Shown here: positions 16,634 through 25,793 of the stretch, piece after piece
How positions within the stretch are numbered: the first letter of the stretch is position 1
Layout of the letters: each line of letters starts with the position of its first letter
Assembly (NCBI GenBank): GCA_017601225.1
Contig: JAFNIX010000008.1
Span: 1 to 64,000, forward strand
DNA: 64,000 bases
Source: Candidatus Brockarchaeota archaeon
GTDB taxonomy: Archaea > Thermoproteota > EX4484-205 > JAAOZP01
Reading direction: 5' to 3'
The notes under the pieces: generated by a model
Database searches by the model: none
What the model saw: the letters and a program-made list of their open reading frames with translations, nothing else
Told to the model about the DNA's origin: nothing
Translations under genes and position numbers: made by a program

Positions 16634-17812
16634 CTAATACTCTGCAACCAGCCACACTGTAGAACCCTTCCCAGCATTTATCCTGAGTGTGCCAAGCGGA
16701 TTATCCAAGGTTCTCCAAGCATGCTTAACCACCCTGAAAGATTCTTCTACAAAACTCCCCTCTAAATGCGCCTTCAGGCTCACAGCCTGCTGAACCCTAA
16801 TCGTTAGCGTTTTCCTAGATGGGCATGATACTCCGAAGAATACCCTCCTAGCTCCCAGCAGATCGTAGAAAGGAGGATTCTTAACAGCCTTGTCGTCGAA
16901 CACCAGCCTGTCGTACATTCTCCCATAGGTCTTAACGTCGAAAATATTGAAACTAGGCTCCCATACCCAGATCTCATGCCTCCACTGCCTGCTGTAGTCT
17001 AAAACTGGAAACGGGGGTGCATGTGACATGAAGAAGCTGAAGAGAACCTTAGGCTTCCCATCCGGGCCTGTGGTGAAAGAAGGATGGCCGAAGTTGCTGT
17101 GGCCGTCGTTGAAAGGCACGGGCAGGCTTGCGCTCAAACCCCTCACGTTTGGAGAGAGAAAGGCTCCGCACATGGCTATCCTGGATCGCCAGTTCTGCCT
17201 GTCGGCGAAATACTCTACGAGAACACCGAACCTGTCGTTAACCCTGAAAGCATCTATAACGTCGTTAGAATCCTCCCAGTTGGAGAAAACCATTTCTTCA
17301 CCCAGCTCTAAAGCGTTCAAATCATCAACACGCTTCACAAGCCTCCAGAGAACCCTGTCCCCCTTCGGATAGAATATTGCTGCATTCGGGTTCTCCTCGC
17401 TGTAGTTACCCATCAGGCTGAGGATGCCGGCTCCAGAATCCTGCATCCCGTCGAGCAGCCTTCTTGAACCAAGCTCCTTCAACCCCCTGTCGAAACACCT
17501 GATCTGCAACGGTCCGCCTTCAGTCGTGAGAACGATGAAACCGTCCCTCCAAGGATCGTAAATCACGTTGACAGCGTCCCTCGTCGGCGGCGATGGCAAT
17601 ATTTTCCTAATCCTACCTAGCGTCATGTCTTTTTCAACCTCAGCATAATAGATCTCTCTAGAGTTAGCGTTCCTCCATCCGGTGAAGAAGAGAAGCCAGC
17701 CTCCCGTCTCAGGATCGTAAACCATTCTCGGTGTCCCAACGCCGCCGCCAATATCCGGAATACTATCCTTATACTGGGAAGGAACTATCAAGGGATAGAC
17801 CCTTCCAGCCAT
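16634..17812 (-). CDS. Beta-propeller glycosidase-like protein (GH43/32/130 type)
   Basis: About 392 residues with repeated blades of the type YDPETGGWLLFFTGWR, YDPWRDGFIVLTTEGG and FGHPSFTTGPDGKPKVLFSF, the pattern of five-bladed propeller glycosidases and phosphorylases. The N-terminal PRMVYDPETGGW blade is clear; I cannot assign the catalytic acidic residues or a family. No signal peptide is present if the start is ATG 17812, which is chosen because TATA GTTTATAAG (17836-17845) predicts a start near 17815 (leaderless); the frame is open to 17872. It faces away from the AnmK gene. Confidence 0.6.
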   Translation of the reverse strand: MAGRVYPLIVPSQYKDSIPDIGGGVGTPRMVYDPETGGWLLFFTGWRNANSREIYYAEVEKDMTLGRIRKILPSPPTRDAVNVIYDPWRDGFIVLTTEGGPLQIRCFDRGLKELGSRRLLDGMQDSGAGILSLMGNYSEENPNAAIFYPKGDRVLWRLVKRVDDLNALELGEEMVFSNWEDSNDVIDAFRVNDRFGVLVEYFADRQNWRSRIAMCGAFLSPNVRGLSASLPVPFNDGHSNFGHPSFTTGPDGKPKVLFSFFMSHAPPFPVLDYSRQWRHEIWVWEPSFNIFDVKTYGRMYDRLVFDDKAVKNPPFYDLLGARRVFFGVSCPSRKTLTIRVQQAVSLKAHLEGSFVEESFRVVKHAWRTLDNPLGTLRINAGKGSTVWLVAEY

Positions 17813-18001
17813 GTGGAAAACACAATATTGAAAACTTATAAACGTTTGGAGGATTAGAAGCCCGATAAGCATTTTTATCGAATGATTTTGAGAAACATAG
17901 GTTTAGAAAGCAACATGTTTTTCACGTGTGAAGCCCAAAACACTTTAATCTTTCTTTCATAGGGAAGAGTTTTAAAGATTAATACGACATAGAAAAAGAT
18001 C

Positions 18002-19207
18002 ATGAAATTGGGCCCACTAGCCAGTAGGCTTTTAGAGAAAATCACGCTAGAGGAGAGAATCATAGCAGGTCTTATGTCTGGGACAAGCGCTGACGGAGTT
18101 GACGTGGCAGTAGCTAGTGTGAAGGGGTATGGAAGGGACATTAGTTATAGGATTATCCATAAGGATGTTAAACCATACTCTGAAGAATTGGGAAAACACA
18201 TACTAAGCACTATTGAGCAAGGCTCCATGCATGATGTATGTATTCTGAACTATATTATAGCTGAAGCCTTCTCAGAAGCGTTAAAGAACTCTTTAGAAAA
18301 CTCAAGCATCTCCATGAGAGAAATCGACCTTATAGGATCACATGGCCAGACAGTGTATCATTTTCCAGAATACGTCTGTATAGGGGGTTTTTCGAGCAGA
18401 TGTTCCCTCCAACTTGGCTCTGCACAGGTGATTGCTGAAAGAACCGGTATATTAACAGTGGGGAATTTCAGGGTAAGAGACATTTCTGCAGGAGGTCAAG
18501 GAGCTCCAATAATCGCTTACGTTGACTATGCTCTTCTTTCAGACCAATTGAAGGGAAGAATTGTACAGAACATAGGGGGCATAGCGAACGCTACTGTGCT
18601 ACCGGCAAACCCCACGGTGGAAAACGTATATGCTTTCGACACAGGCCCCGGAAACAGTCTAATAGACTTCACGGTATCCTTGCTATATCCAGGTTTAACA
18701 TATGATCCTGAAGGCGAAATTGCTTGGAGAGGAGCGTACGATAGGAATCTTTTGGAAGAGCTTATGGCACATGAGTATATTGAGAAACATCCTCCTAAGA
18801 CAACTGGGAGAGAAGTTTTCAGCAGGCCTCTAGCTAAAAGAATAGTTGAGAAGGCTCTTAGAAAAGGCCTGTCTAAAGAGGACATAGTTGCTACCGTAAC
18901 TATGTTCACCGTGGCCAGCATCGTTAAAAATTACGACTTATTTATACTGCCACACGTGAAGGTTGAGGAGGTCATCTTAGGGGGAGGAGGAGTAAAGAAC
19001 AAAACTATAGTGAAGTATCTTGAAGAAGAATTAAGAAAAAGAGGTTTGAGATTGTTAAGGCATGAGGATGTAGGTATCGACTCTAAGATTAAAGAAGCTC
19101 TGGGAATGGCTATCCTCGCACACACTACTTTAAGCGGGATTCCTAATAATATACCTGGGGCTACGGGAGCGGGCAGGAGCGTTGTTATGGGTGAGATTGC
19201 CCTATAA
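18002..19207 (+). CDS. anmK: Anhydro-N-acetylmuramic acid kinase
   Basis: A 401-residue ASKHA-fold kinase. The diagnostic N-terminus AGLMSGTSADGVDVA, the GSHGQTVYHFP motif, NIGGIANATVLP and FDTGPGNSLIDF are all present, as is the C-terminal GGGGVKN. AnmK opens the anhydro ring of anhMurNAc and phosphorylates it to MurNAc-6-phosphate in bacteria. As archaea do not make murein, the role here is probably salvage of scavenged or related sugars. TATA-like GTTTTAAAGAT at 17969-17979 suggests a leaderless start at 18002. Its 3' end overlaps the convergent serine hydrolase by 6 bp. Confidence 0.93.
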   Translation: MKLGPLASRLLEKITLEERIIAGLMSGTSADGVDVAVASVKGYGRDISYRIIHKDVKPYSEELGKHILSTIEQGSMHDVCILNYIIAEAFSEALKNSLENSSISMREIDLIGSHGQTVYHFPEYVCIGGFSSRCSLQLGSAQVIAERTGILTVGNFRVRDISAGGQGAPIIAYVDYALLSDQLKGRIVQNIGGIANATVLPANPTVENVYAFDTGPGNSLIDFTVSLLYPGLTYDPEGEIAWRGAYDRNLLEELMAHEYIEKHPPKTTGREVFSRPLAKRIVEKALRKGLSKEDIVATVTMFTVASIVKNYDLFILPHVKVEEVILGGGGVKNKTIVKYLEEELRKRGLRLLRHEDVGIDSKIKEALGMAILAHTTLSGIPNNIPGATGAGRSVVMGEIAL

Positions 19208-20284
19208 GGAAGATATTAACAAGTTATGGAAAACCGGCCGAAATCTCATAATCTTAGTGTTTTCCCTAGTAGGATGAACCCTGTTGCTTAAAAGGACCGC
19301 TACAACATTGTGCTCAACATCCATGCATATCGACGTGCCGGTGAAGCCTGTGTGCCCGAATGCTCTTCCATCAGTCATCAGATCTCCAAATGCTTGGGTA
19401 ACCGTCTTTCTATATACCTGCCATCCTAGTCCGTAGCAGTAATCGTTAATAGCCCATGGGCTTAGCATCGTCGTCGCCGTAGCCTTTTTAACTAGTGTGT
19501 CGCTCCTACCTAAGTAGGCTTGCATCAGCTCGCCCCCTATTAGGGCAACTTCTCTCGACACTGAAAAAAGACCGGCGTGGCCTGATAAGCCCTCCAGCAC
19601 TCTAGCATTCTCATCGTGAACCACTCCTCTCAAGGGGAAGCCTGTTGCGGGATCGATCTCTGTTGAAGCAACCTCATTAACCGAGAAACCATGTTTCAAA
19701 GGATTGTAAACAGTCTTCCTCAAGCCGAGAGGCCTTGCGACAAGTTTCTCGAAAAGCCTGTCTATTCTTTCACCAGTAACTTTCTCTGCTAATGCGGTTA
19801 GAACAATGTAGCCAATATCACTATAGATAACCTTTAAGCCAGGAGGACAGCTGATAAAGGACCTCACAGCCTCGTCGAGGAGCTCAGTCCTACTGTTTTT
19901 CTCCAGCTTATAGAGGGGAACCCATGCTGGAAGACCCGCGGAATGCGAGAGCAGCATCCATATTTCAGTCTTGCTTTTAAGCTCGTCTTGGCCAGCATTA
20001 GTCCTAGAGTATTCCGGTAATACTTCGGAAACCTTCTGTTTCAAGTGTATAAGGCCCTCCTCCAGAAGCTTGGCGAAGATGATCGACGTTGCCAGAGGCT
20101 TAGTGAGAGAGGCAAGATCATAAAGCGTTTCAACGGTGGTTTCTCTTCTCTCCGGGATTGTTTCAGCGTATCCGAAGGCCTCCTCATAGACAAGCTTATC
20201 ATCGGTGTAAACAGCTACAGAAGCCCCTGGAAAAACATCGCCAACAGCCTTAGAGAGAACATTCCTCAGACTGTTGAATCTCAT
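19202..20284 (-). CDS. Class C beta-lactamase-like serine hydrolase
   Basis: A 360-residue penicillin-binding-protein-fold hydrolase. The nucleophile motif is SLTK (SxxK, in DLASLTKPLA), the tyrosine motif is YSD (IYSDIGY) and the third motif is HTG in FGHTGFTG. Family members act as esterases, D-amino peptidases or transpeptidase relatives; substrate cannot be read from the sequence. No signal peptide is visible, so it is cytosolic. TATA AAAATATAAGG (20318-20327) places a leaderless start at ATG 20284. Location between AnmK and GH3 suggests handling of a murein-derived or acylated sugar. Confidence 0.87.
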   Translation of the reverse strand: MRFNSLRNVLSKAVGDVFPGASVAVYTDDKLVYEEAFGYAETIPERRETTVETLYDLASLTKPLATSIIFAKLLEEGLIHLKQKVSEVLPEYSRTNAGQDELKSKTEIWMLLSHSAGLPAWVPLYKLEKNSRTELLDEAVRSFISCPPGLKVIYSDIGYIVLTALAEKVTGERIDRLFEKLVARPLGLRKTVYNPLKHGFSVNEVASTEIDPATGFPLRGVVHDENARVLEGLSGHAGLFSVSREVALIGGELMQAYLGRSDTLVKKATATTMLSPWAINDYCYGLGWQVYRKTVTQAFGDLMTDGRAFGHTGFTGTSICMDVEHNVVAVLLSNRVHPTRENTKIMRFRPVFHNLLISSL

Positions 20285-20436
20285 GAAACCATCCCGAGTT
20301 AAACAATACTGCCTCCTTATATTTTTACAGTCGAATGTTCAAGCCACATCTTTCATTTAAAGCAAGAGCTTTCAATACGTGTTGAAAGTAATCATAGCAA
20401 GAATAGGGGACTAAAATCAAAGGGGGAGAGCAAGAG

Positions 20437-22590
20437 CTACTGGCTGATGGTGAACCCGCCTAGGAGCCTGATGTCCCTCGAGGAAGCACCCACCCTTACT
20501 TCATACCCTCCCTTCTCGACAACCCATTTCTCACCATCATAGCTCGCGAGTGAGTCAAAATCCAGCTCAACCGTAATCTTCTCCTTCTCGCCTGGGTTTA
20601 GAAGCCTCGTCTTATGGAACCCCTTGAGCTCCTGGAAAGGCTTGTCTATTCTGCCTTTCGGAGCCCTGATATAGATTTGAGCAACCTCCTTCCCGGGGAG
20701 GTTTCCAGTGTTAACAACTTCAAAGGAAACAATCACCTTATTGTTAATCATCTCCACCTTTAGGTCCCTGTATTCGAAGCTGGTGTAGGATAGGCCGAAG
20801 CCGAACTCGTAGGCGGGCTCAACCCCAAACGTGTCATAATACCTGTATCCTACGTATATTCCCTCGTCATAAACGACTCTCTGCGGGTTGTCTCTAGGCT
20901 CCCCTGGGAAGCTCCAAGAGGGAACGTCAGAGTAGTCCATGGGAAAGGTTGTAGGAAGCTTGCCCGACGGGTTTCTCTCACCGGAAACAATGTCCGCAAT
21001 AATCCTCCCCGTCTCCTGGCCAGCCTGCCATGTTAGGAGAATACTGTCTACCATGCTCCTCCAGCTGGCAACCTCAATGGGTGAACCTATGTTCAGTATT
21101 GCCACAACCCTCTTGCCGCGCTCATGGAAGGCTTTAGAGACTCTTTCCAGCAGCCTCCTCTCATCGTCGCTCAGGTAGAAGTCTCCCTTCTCAGGCCTCC
21201 TATCATAGCCCTCGCCCGAGATCCTGCTTATCACGATAAACGCGACGTCGTTTCTCTCCGCAAACCTGGCTATCTCCTCCTCGCTTAGAAAATCCTGGGG
21301 AACCGGTTTAAAGATCTCTCCGAAAATTGTTTTCTCAATCCTATATTCATCCTTACTCCTGATTTCAGCCAAGTATTTAACGTGTGCCTCGACAAGCTCC
21401 TCGTCAACCCTTAAGTGTTTCTCCCTCATTCCGTCAAGAATAGATATTACGTACCTCGGGTGAGTGTCACCGCTCCCGGTTCCGCCTTTTAGTGTCTCCA
21501 TCTGGCCTGTTCCGAATAGAGCGATCCTAGAATCCCTGCCCACAGGCAGGGCCCCATTGTTCTTGAGAAGGACAACTCCCTCAACACCCGCCTCATAGGC
21601 GACTCTAGCGTGAGCATCGAGATCAGGCCTATTAGAATACTTGTAGCCTTTGAAAGAGGGCGAGTTGACGAGAACCCTCAGAATGTTCTTCACGTTCCTG
21701 ATGAGGATCTCCTCATCCAGCCTTCCTTCTTTAACAGCGTTAATTATCGCCTCCACCTCGTCCTTCCTTTTCGGGTCAATCTGGTGGGCTTTCCCAGGCA
21801 TAATCATGTCGTTGCCAGCCCTCATCATCTCCACCGGGTCATCCTTCGCAAACCAGTCCGTCATCACGAAGCCTTCGAACCCCCAGTCACCCCTCAGAAC
21901 CCTAGTTAGAAGCCACTCGTTCTGAGAACAGTGCTGCCCGTTCAGCTTGTTGTACGCGCTCATAACCGTCCAAGGCTTAGACTTCCTAACCGCTATCTCG
22001 AAACCCTTGAGATATATTTCTCTAAGAGCTCTTTCAGAAACAAGCGTGTCAAGAATATGACGGTTGGTCTCCTGATTGTTGGCGGCAAAATGCTTCAGGC
22101 AGGCGCCCACGCCTTGAGACTGAACACCCTTAACGAAGGCCGCAGCCATCTCCCCGGTGAGAACAGGATCCTCCGAGTAGTACTCGAAGTTCCTGCCGCA
22201 GAGAGGATTCCTGTGGATGTTCATCGCCGGCGCGAGAAGAATATCCACCCCGTATTCTCTAACCTCCTCGCCGAAACACCTGCCGACAGCCTCCAGCAGT
22301 TCCCTGTTCCAGGTTGAGGCGAGCATCGTCTCAACCGGGAAAGCCGTAGCATGATACGTTTTATCATCGTTCTCCCTCTTAGGGTTTATTCTTAACCCGG
22401 CGGGCCCGTCCGCTAAGACGGCTGAAGGTATTCCAAGCCTTTCAACAGGATGAGTCTCGCCAGCAGCACCCGGAACACGGGGCTGAGGGTTTCCTAATAT
22501 GCCTGGCATGCCTACTCCCACGACGATCCTGGCTTTCTCCTCAAGAGTCATCTTAGAAACTATCTCTGGAATCTCTTCCAGCGTCACCAA
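20437..22590 (-). CDS. Glycoside hydrolase family 3, beta-glucosidase type
   Basis: A 717-residue GH3 with the full three-part layout: TIM barrel (about 1-330), alpha/beta sandwich (about 340-560) and C-terminal fibronectin III-like domain (about 620-717). The conserved KHFAANNQE segment (166-174), GRNFEYYSEDP (132-142) and nucleophile Asp245 in VMTDW are present. This layout is typical of beta-glucosidases and beta-xylosidases rather than short NagZ. There is no signal peptide, so it acts on imported oligosaccharides. Start is the TTG at 22590 or the adjacent GTG at 22587. Confidence 0.93.
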   Translation of the reverse strand: MVTLEEIPEIVSKMTLEEKARIVVGVGMPGILGNPQPRVPGAAGETHPVERLGIPSAVLADGPAGLRINPKRENDDKTYHATAFPVETMLASTWNRELLEAVGRCFGEEVREYGVDILLAPAMNIHRNPLCGRNFEYYSEDPVLTGEMAAAFVKGVQSQGVGACLKHFAANNQETNRHILDTLVSERALREIYLKGFEIAVRKSKPWTVMSAYNKLNGQHCSQNEWLLTRVLRGDWGFEGFVMTDWFAKDDPVEMMRAGNDMIMPGKAHQIDPKRKDEVEAIINAVKEGRLDEEILIRNVKNILRVLVNSPSFKGYKYSNRPDLDAHARVAYEAGVEGVVLLKNNGALPVGRDSRIALFGTGQMETLKGGTGSGDTHPRYVISILDGMREKHLRVDEELVEAHVKYLAEIRSKDEYRIEKTIFGEIFKPVPQDFLSEEEIARFAERNDVAFIVISRISGEGYDRRPEKGDFYLSDDERRLLERVSKAFHERGKRVVAILNIGSPIEVASWRSMVDSILLTWQAGQETGRIIADIVSGERNPSGKLPTTFPMDYSDVPSWSFPGEPRDNPQRVVYDEGIYVGYRYYDTFGVEPAYEFGFGLSYTSFEYRDLKVEMINNKVIVSFEVVNTGNLPGKEVAQIYIRAPKGRIDKPFQELKGFHKTRLLNPGEKEKITVELDFDSLASYDGEKWVVEKGGYEVRVGASSRDIRLLGGFTISQ

Positions 22591-22694
22591 TCCTAATCCC
22601 CGGGAACGAATAGTTTAAAGATTATTTAAGCTTTTCAATCAATACTGAATTAAGGCTGGCTGCACAAATTAAACTTATATTGATTTTGATTAGA

Positions 22695-23006
22695 ATGATC
22701 GTTTTCCCATACTTCTGGGAAAACCACGTCATCCAACCATGCCTTAGACTGATAGATGTGGCTCTCCAAAATGCTTTACTACCTAGACATTATGCACTGG
22801 GGGTTAAACAGTCACACAATCCTGCTTTAAGGCCAGAGTGGAAAAGGAGCAGGCAGATCACTTTTGAGGCTGCGAAGCATGCTGTTGAAAGGAGAGCTGC
22901 CGAAATACGTGTTGACACCGTTTTCGAGGACGCGGCGAAGTTTTACAGTAAACAGGGTGTTAAGGACGGTGGAGCAATGCTCGAACTTCCTTTAAACCAT
23001 AATTAA
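22695..23006 (+). CDS. Small hypothetical protein
   Basis: An open frame of about 103 residues that I do not recognise. Composition is protein-like (many charged residues, helices such as RQITFEAAKHAVERRAAEIR), and a TATA-like AAACTTATATTG (22670-22681) would put a leaderless start at ATG 22695; the frame begins at 22680. It lies alone between GH3 and the DUF4342 gene. It could also be a decayed gene fragment. Confidence 0.35.
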   Translation: MIVFPYFWENHVIQPCLRLIDVALQNALLPRHYALGVKQSHNPALRPEWKRSRQITFEAAKHAVERRAAEIRVDTVFEDAAKFYSKQGVKDGGAMLELPLNHN

Positions 23007-23027
23007 AGCATAGAAAGCATTACGGTA

Positions 23028-23345
23028 TTATTCTCTCCTCTCCACGATTATCTTGCACTTCGTCGCTATTGCTGCGATCACTCCTAGGGCAGCCATCCAC
23101 GGAGCCAAGATGGCGCCTATCACGCCTACGGTAGCGGGAATCTCAAGCAGCGTCTCATCTTTCTCACTCTTCACAATGATCCGTGTAACATTCCCCTCGT
23201 GAATAAGGTTTTTAATCGTTTTCACGAGATCATCCGACGAGACCGAGTATTCCTCTTTTGAAACTTTGCCCACTGGAGAGCCGCATGCGGAACAGAAGAC
23301 AGCATCATCAGGCAGCTCTTTACCGCATTTCGGACAGTACTTCAA
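23028..23345 (-). CDS. Zinc-ribbon DUF4342-like protein
   Basis: About 105 residues. An N-terminal zinc ribbon (CPKC ... CSAC) is followed by a DUF4342-type domain: IHEGNVTRIIVKSEKDETLL, the short EIPATVGVIGAILAPWMAAL hydrophobic stretch and KCKIIVERRE. Such proteins occur widely in archaea and Firmicutes; function unknown, and the hydrophobic segment may associate with the membrane. The start is taken as TTG 23345, because TATA GTTTTTAAAC (about 23380-23389) predicts transcription starting near 23357; the frame is open to 23414. Confidence 0.6.
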   Translation of the reverse strand: MKYCPKCGKELPDDAVFCSACGSPVGKVSKEEYSVSSDDLVKTIKNLIHEGNVTRIIVKSEKDETLLEIPATVGVIGAILAPWMAALGVIAAIATKCKIIVERRE

Positions 23346-23474
23346 AGGCTCCCACCCTACTATATGCTTAACGAATGTTTTTAAACGTTTTTGGTTGTGC
23401 ACTTCTAAGCACACTATAGTAGATTAGCATGCGAAGAAGACTGTCTCAAAATCCTTTTTCAAAGGGCTTGACTA

Positions 23475-23960
23475 CTATGGTTTCCTCGCTTTGGTTCTTG
23501 CCCTTTTTAACCGTTTTTCGCTTCGACGCGGGAATATTGCCTCCGTGCCAAGGTACGAATTTAAATCCTCGGAAGTCAGAAGTATGAACACTATGCTGGT
23601 GCTCAACACCCCGGTGAGCAGGTTCACTAAATGAGGCGCCACCACTATGGCGAGGGTTACAGAATCAATCTTTTTAGACGAGATTTCTGAAAAGAGCGGT
23701 GTTAAACCGTAAATGGAGAAGAATATTCCTAGGACGGCGAACTCCGTGAAAACAAGCAGGGAAACCGCGAACGTGATCATTCCCCGAAGCTTGTAAAACA
23801 TTAAGATGAGAATAATACATAGGAATATGAGCAGCAGGTCCTCAATCATCCATTGTTTTAAGAAGTACGCTTTCAGAAGCCAGTAGACAAGCCAAGAAAC
23901 CATTATTATCACAATGAATACGACTATCCGCTGGAGCTCCCCGGGCTTCTGCTGGGACAA
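23475..23960 (-). CDS. Small multi-pass membrane protein
   Basis: A 161-residue protein I do not recognise. Four hydrophobic segments can be seen: IVVFIVIIMVSWLVYWLLKA, then a cluster around LLLIFLCIILILMFY, MITFAVSLLVFTEFAVLGI, and HLVNLLTGVLSTSIVFILL. A basic tail (RRSEKRLKRARTKARK) would lie in the cytosol. It is adjacent to the zinc-ribbon DUF4342 gene, and the two may be functionally linked, but nothing in the sequence proves it. Confidence 0.55.
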   Translation of the reverse strand: MSQQKPGELQRIVVFIVIIMVSWLVYWLLKAYFLKQWMIEDLLLIFLCIILILMFYKLRGMITFAVSLLVFTEFAVLGIFFSIYGLTPLFSEISSKKIDSVTLAIVVAPHLVNLLTGVLSTSIVFILLTSEDLNSYLGTEAIFPRRSEKRLKRARTKARKP

Positions 23961-24101
23961 TCCCTATTCAGTTAAGATAGTGTTTTAAATAAAAAGTTTT
24001 CCTTAATTCGAATAAAACATCCGGAAATAAACATAGCATTCAACATGCTCCCCGGTTTAGCAAGCTGAAAGAAAAGTTAATCTATCAATCAATAAATGTG
24101 A

Positions 24102-25259
24102 ATGGACGCGATGAGAAAAAGAGCACTAGAAGCAATAAACCTGAGGCGCGTCGAGGAGCTTCTTCTCTCCGGAGCCCCGACTACCGATGAAAAGCTCGTC
24201 GAGAAGCTGACTGGGATTAAAGTTAACGGGAAGAGCCAGAAGGAGAAGACTAGAGCATTGTTTGAAGCTTTAGACGTCGACCTTTTTTACCAGCTTGGAG
24301 TTGATTTAAACGTTGTATGGAGCGATAGAAAGCCTAGGTTGACTGAAGGTTTTTTCGAAGAATTGAGGGAAGACTTTCCGTTCACAGATGCTTTCCACGT
24401 GGCTTATAAAAACCTTAGGCTGAGAAGAACGGAGACAGCGTCGCAGCTCTGGGTTGTAAAGAGGCCTTTCGAAAACTATGGAGAGCTGTTGAACTACTTG
24501 AAGAATTATGATCCTCGCGAGCATGAGCCGAGGTCGACGGGTGAAATTGCCGACGAGTATAGGAGGGTTTTTCAGGAGTATCAGGAGTTGCTCGGTGAAA
24601 CAACATTGTACGCTGGAGAATTCTACTTAACGCTCTTCACGTATCTAGATATTCACATCGGCTTGCAGATGATAGCTAGGCTGAGCCGTCAAAACCCGGA
24701 TCTGTTGGATGAGTTGATCTCCAAGTATGCTGAGGTGGCTAGAAAACACGTTGAAGCCTGGTCTAAAACCGGGATAGAAGTTTTCGTCTCGCATGACGAT
24801 GTTGCCTGGAGAGGCGGCTTATTCTTCCCACCAGAATGGTTCAGGAAGCATATCGTGAAATGGTGGAAGCATATTTGGAAGCCTGTTAAAGACAAGGATA
24901 TAAAACTGATCTTTGTTTCAGACGGGGATTACAGGGGGTTGATTCAGAACCTTGTTGAAACAGGTGTCGACGGTTTCCATGTAGAATGGGACCCGAGGTT
25001 TTCTCGAAGAGAAGTTGAAACCCTTTTGGATAAATATGGTTTTGACAAGATATTTCTCCTGCATCCGAGTTACGAGGTATTGTTCCGGGGAAGTGTTTCT
25101 GAAGTGGAGGAGGAGGCGAGATGGTTCATCACCCTAGCTAGAAAGTATCCATCAATATTCTTCGCGGGAACCCCGCCGGCTAATCCTGTAAACGAAGAGG
25201 TCTTCCTTAAAATATGGTTTTCTGAAAGACACTTGGAAAGACAAGGCTCTTCCCAGTAA
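24102..25259 (+). CDS. UROD-superfamily protein, methyltransferase-like
   Basis: A 385-residue member of the uroporphyrinogen decarboxylase superfamily, TIM-barrel fold, closest in layout to the methylcobamide:CoM methyltransferase and corrinoid-linked branches rather than HemE. Landmarks are the N-terminal helical part, GIEVFVSHDDVAWRGGLFF with DD typical of the family, and VDGFHVEWDPRF. Genuine HemE is unlikely, since the N-terminal substrate Arg/Asp motifs are absent. Position directly before a cupin, a zinc alcohol dehydrogenase and a TIM-barrel enzyme suggests sugar or methoxy metabolism. ATG 24102 is a plausible start. Confidence 0.75.
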   Translation: MDAMRKRALEAINLRRVEELLLSGAPTTDEKLVEKLTGIKVNGKSQKEKTRALFEALDVDLFYQLGVDLNVVWSDRKPRLTEGFFEELREDFPFTDAFHVAYKNLRLRRTETASQLWVVKRPFENYGELLNYLKNYDPREHEPRSTGEIADEYRRVFQEYQELLGETTLYAGEFYLTLFTYLDIHIGLQMIARLSRQNPDLLDELISKYAEVARKHVEAWSKTGIEVFVSHDDVAWRGGLFFPPEWFRKHIVKWWKHIWKPVKDKDIKLIFVSDGDYRGLIQNLVETGVDGFHVEWDPRFSRREVETLLDKYGFDKIFLLHPSYEVLFRGSVSEVEEEARWFITLARKYPSIFFAGTPPANPVNEEVFLKIWFSERHLERQGSSQ

Positions 25260-25433
25260 GCCCCTAAACCATGCATTGAAGAGTTGCCCTGCCAGCCACA
25301 CTATTTTTTAACAAATTTATCCACTAGCTTGTAAACTTCGGATTAAAGCCTATTGGCGAACGTTAAACTGAAACCACTTCTACATGCCAGAATAAATTTT
25401 TAAGCCTGAGCTCAGACTATATACGGATTAAAA

Positions 25434-25775
25434 ATGTGGAAGGTTATAGATTCTGGCACGATTCCTTTCACGCCTTATCCTAAGGGGGTTTCAAACATAA
25501 AGAGGATTATTGATAAGGAGAAGATTGGAGCCCACAGGATAAGCGGGTTCGGCCTAATCCAAGTGCCTCCTGGAGGCGTCTTCGGCCCCCATGAGCATCC
25601 TGAAAGAGAGGAGATCTATTATGTTTTCTCTGGCTCTGGGATGCTTATAGTTGGGGACGAGGAGATCCCCGCTAAAGAAGGGTTGACACTTTATGTTTCT
25701 GGAGAGGAGACTCATGGAATCAGGAATCCGGGTGACAAGCCGCTCCTAGTGTTCTTCGTAACCGTCTATAAGTAG
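25434..25775 (+). CDS. Small cupin-domain protein
   Basis: A 113-residue single-domain cupin. The first metal motif is GPHEHPEREEIYYVFSG (His-x-His and Glu) and the second is EETHGIRNPG. It could be an isomerase, epimerase or binding protein for a sugar acid; the ligand cannot be read out. It lies 18 bp before the alcohol dehydrogenase in the same direction, so the two are probably co-transcribed. Confidence 0.82.
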   Translation: MWKVIDSGTIPFTPYPKGVSNIKRIIDKEKIGAHRISGFGLIQVPPGGVFGPHEHPEREEIYYVFSGSGMLIVGDEEIPAKEGLTLYVSGEETHGIRNPGDKPLLVFFVTVYK

Positions 25776-25793
25776 CAATACAGGTGGAGTTGG

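Noticed and set aside
24102-25259. Genuine uroporphyrinogen decarboxylase (hemE)
   Set aside because: The substrate-binding N-terminal motifs of HemE are missing, and no other haem genes are nearby.
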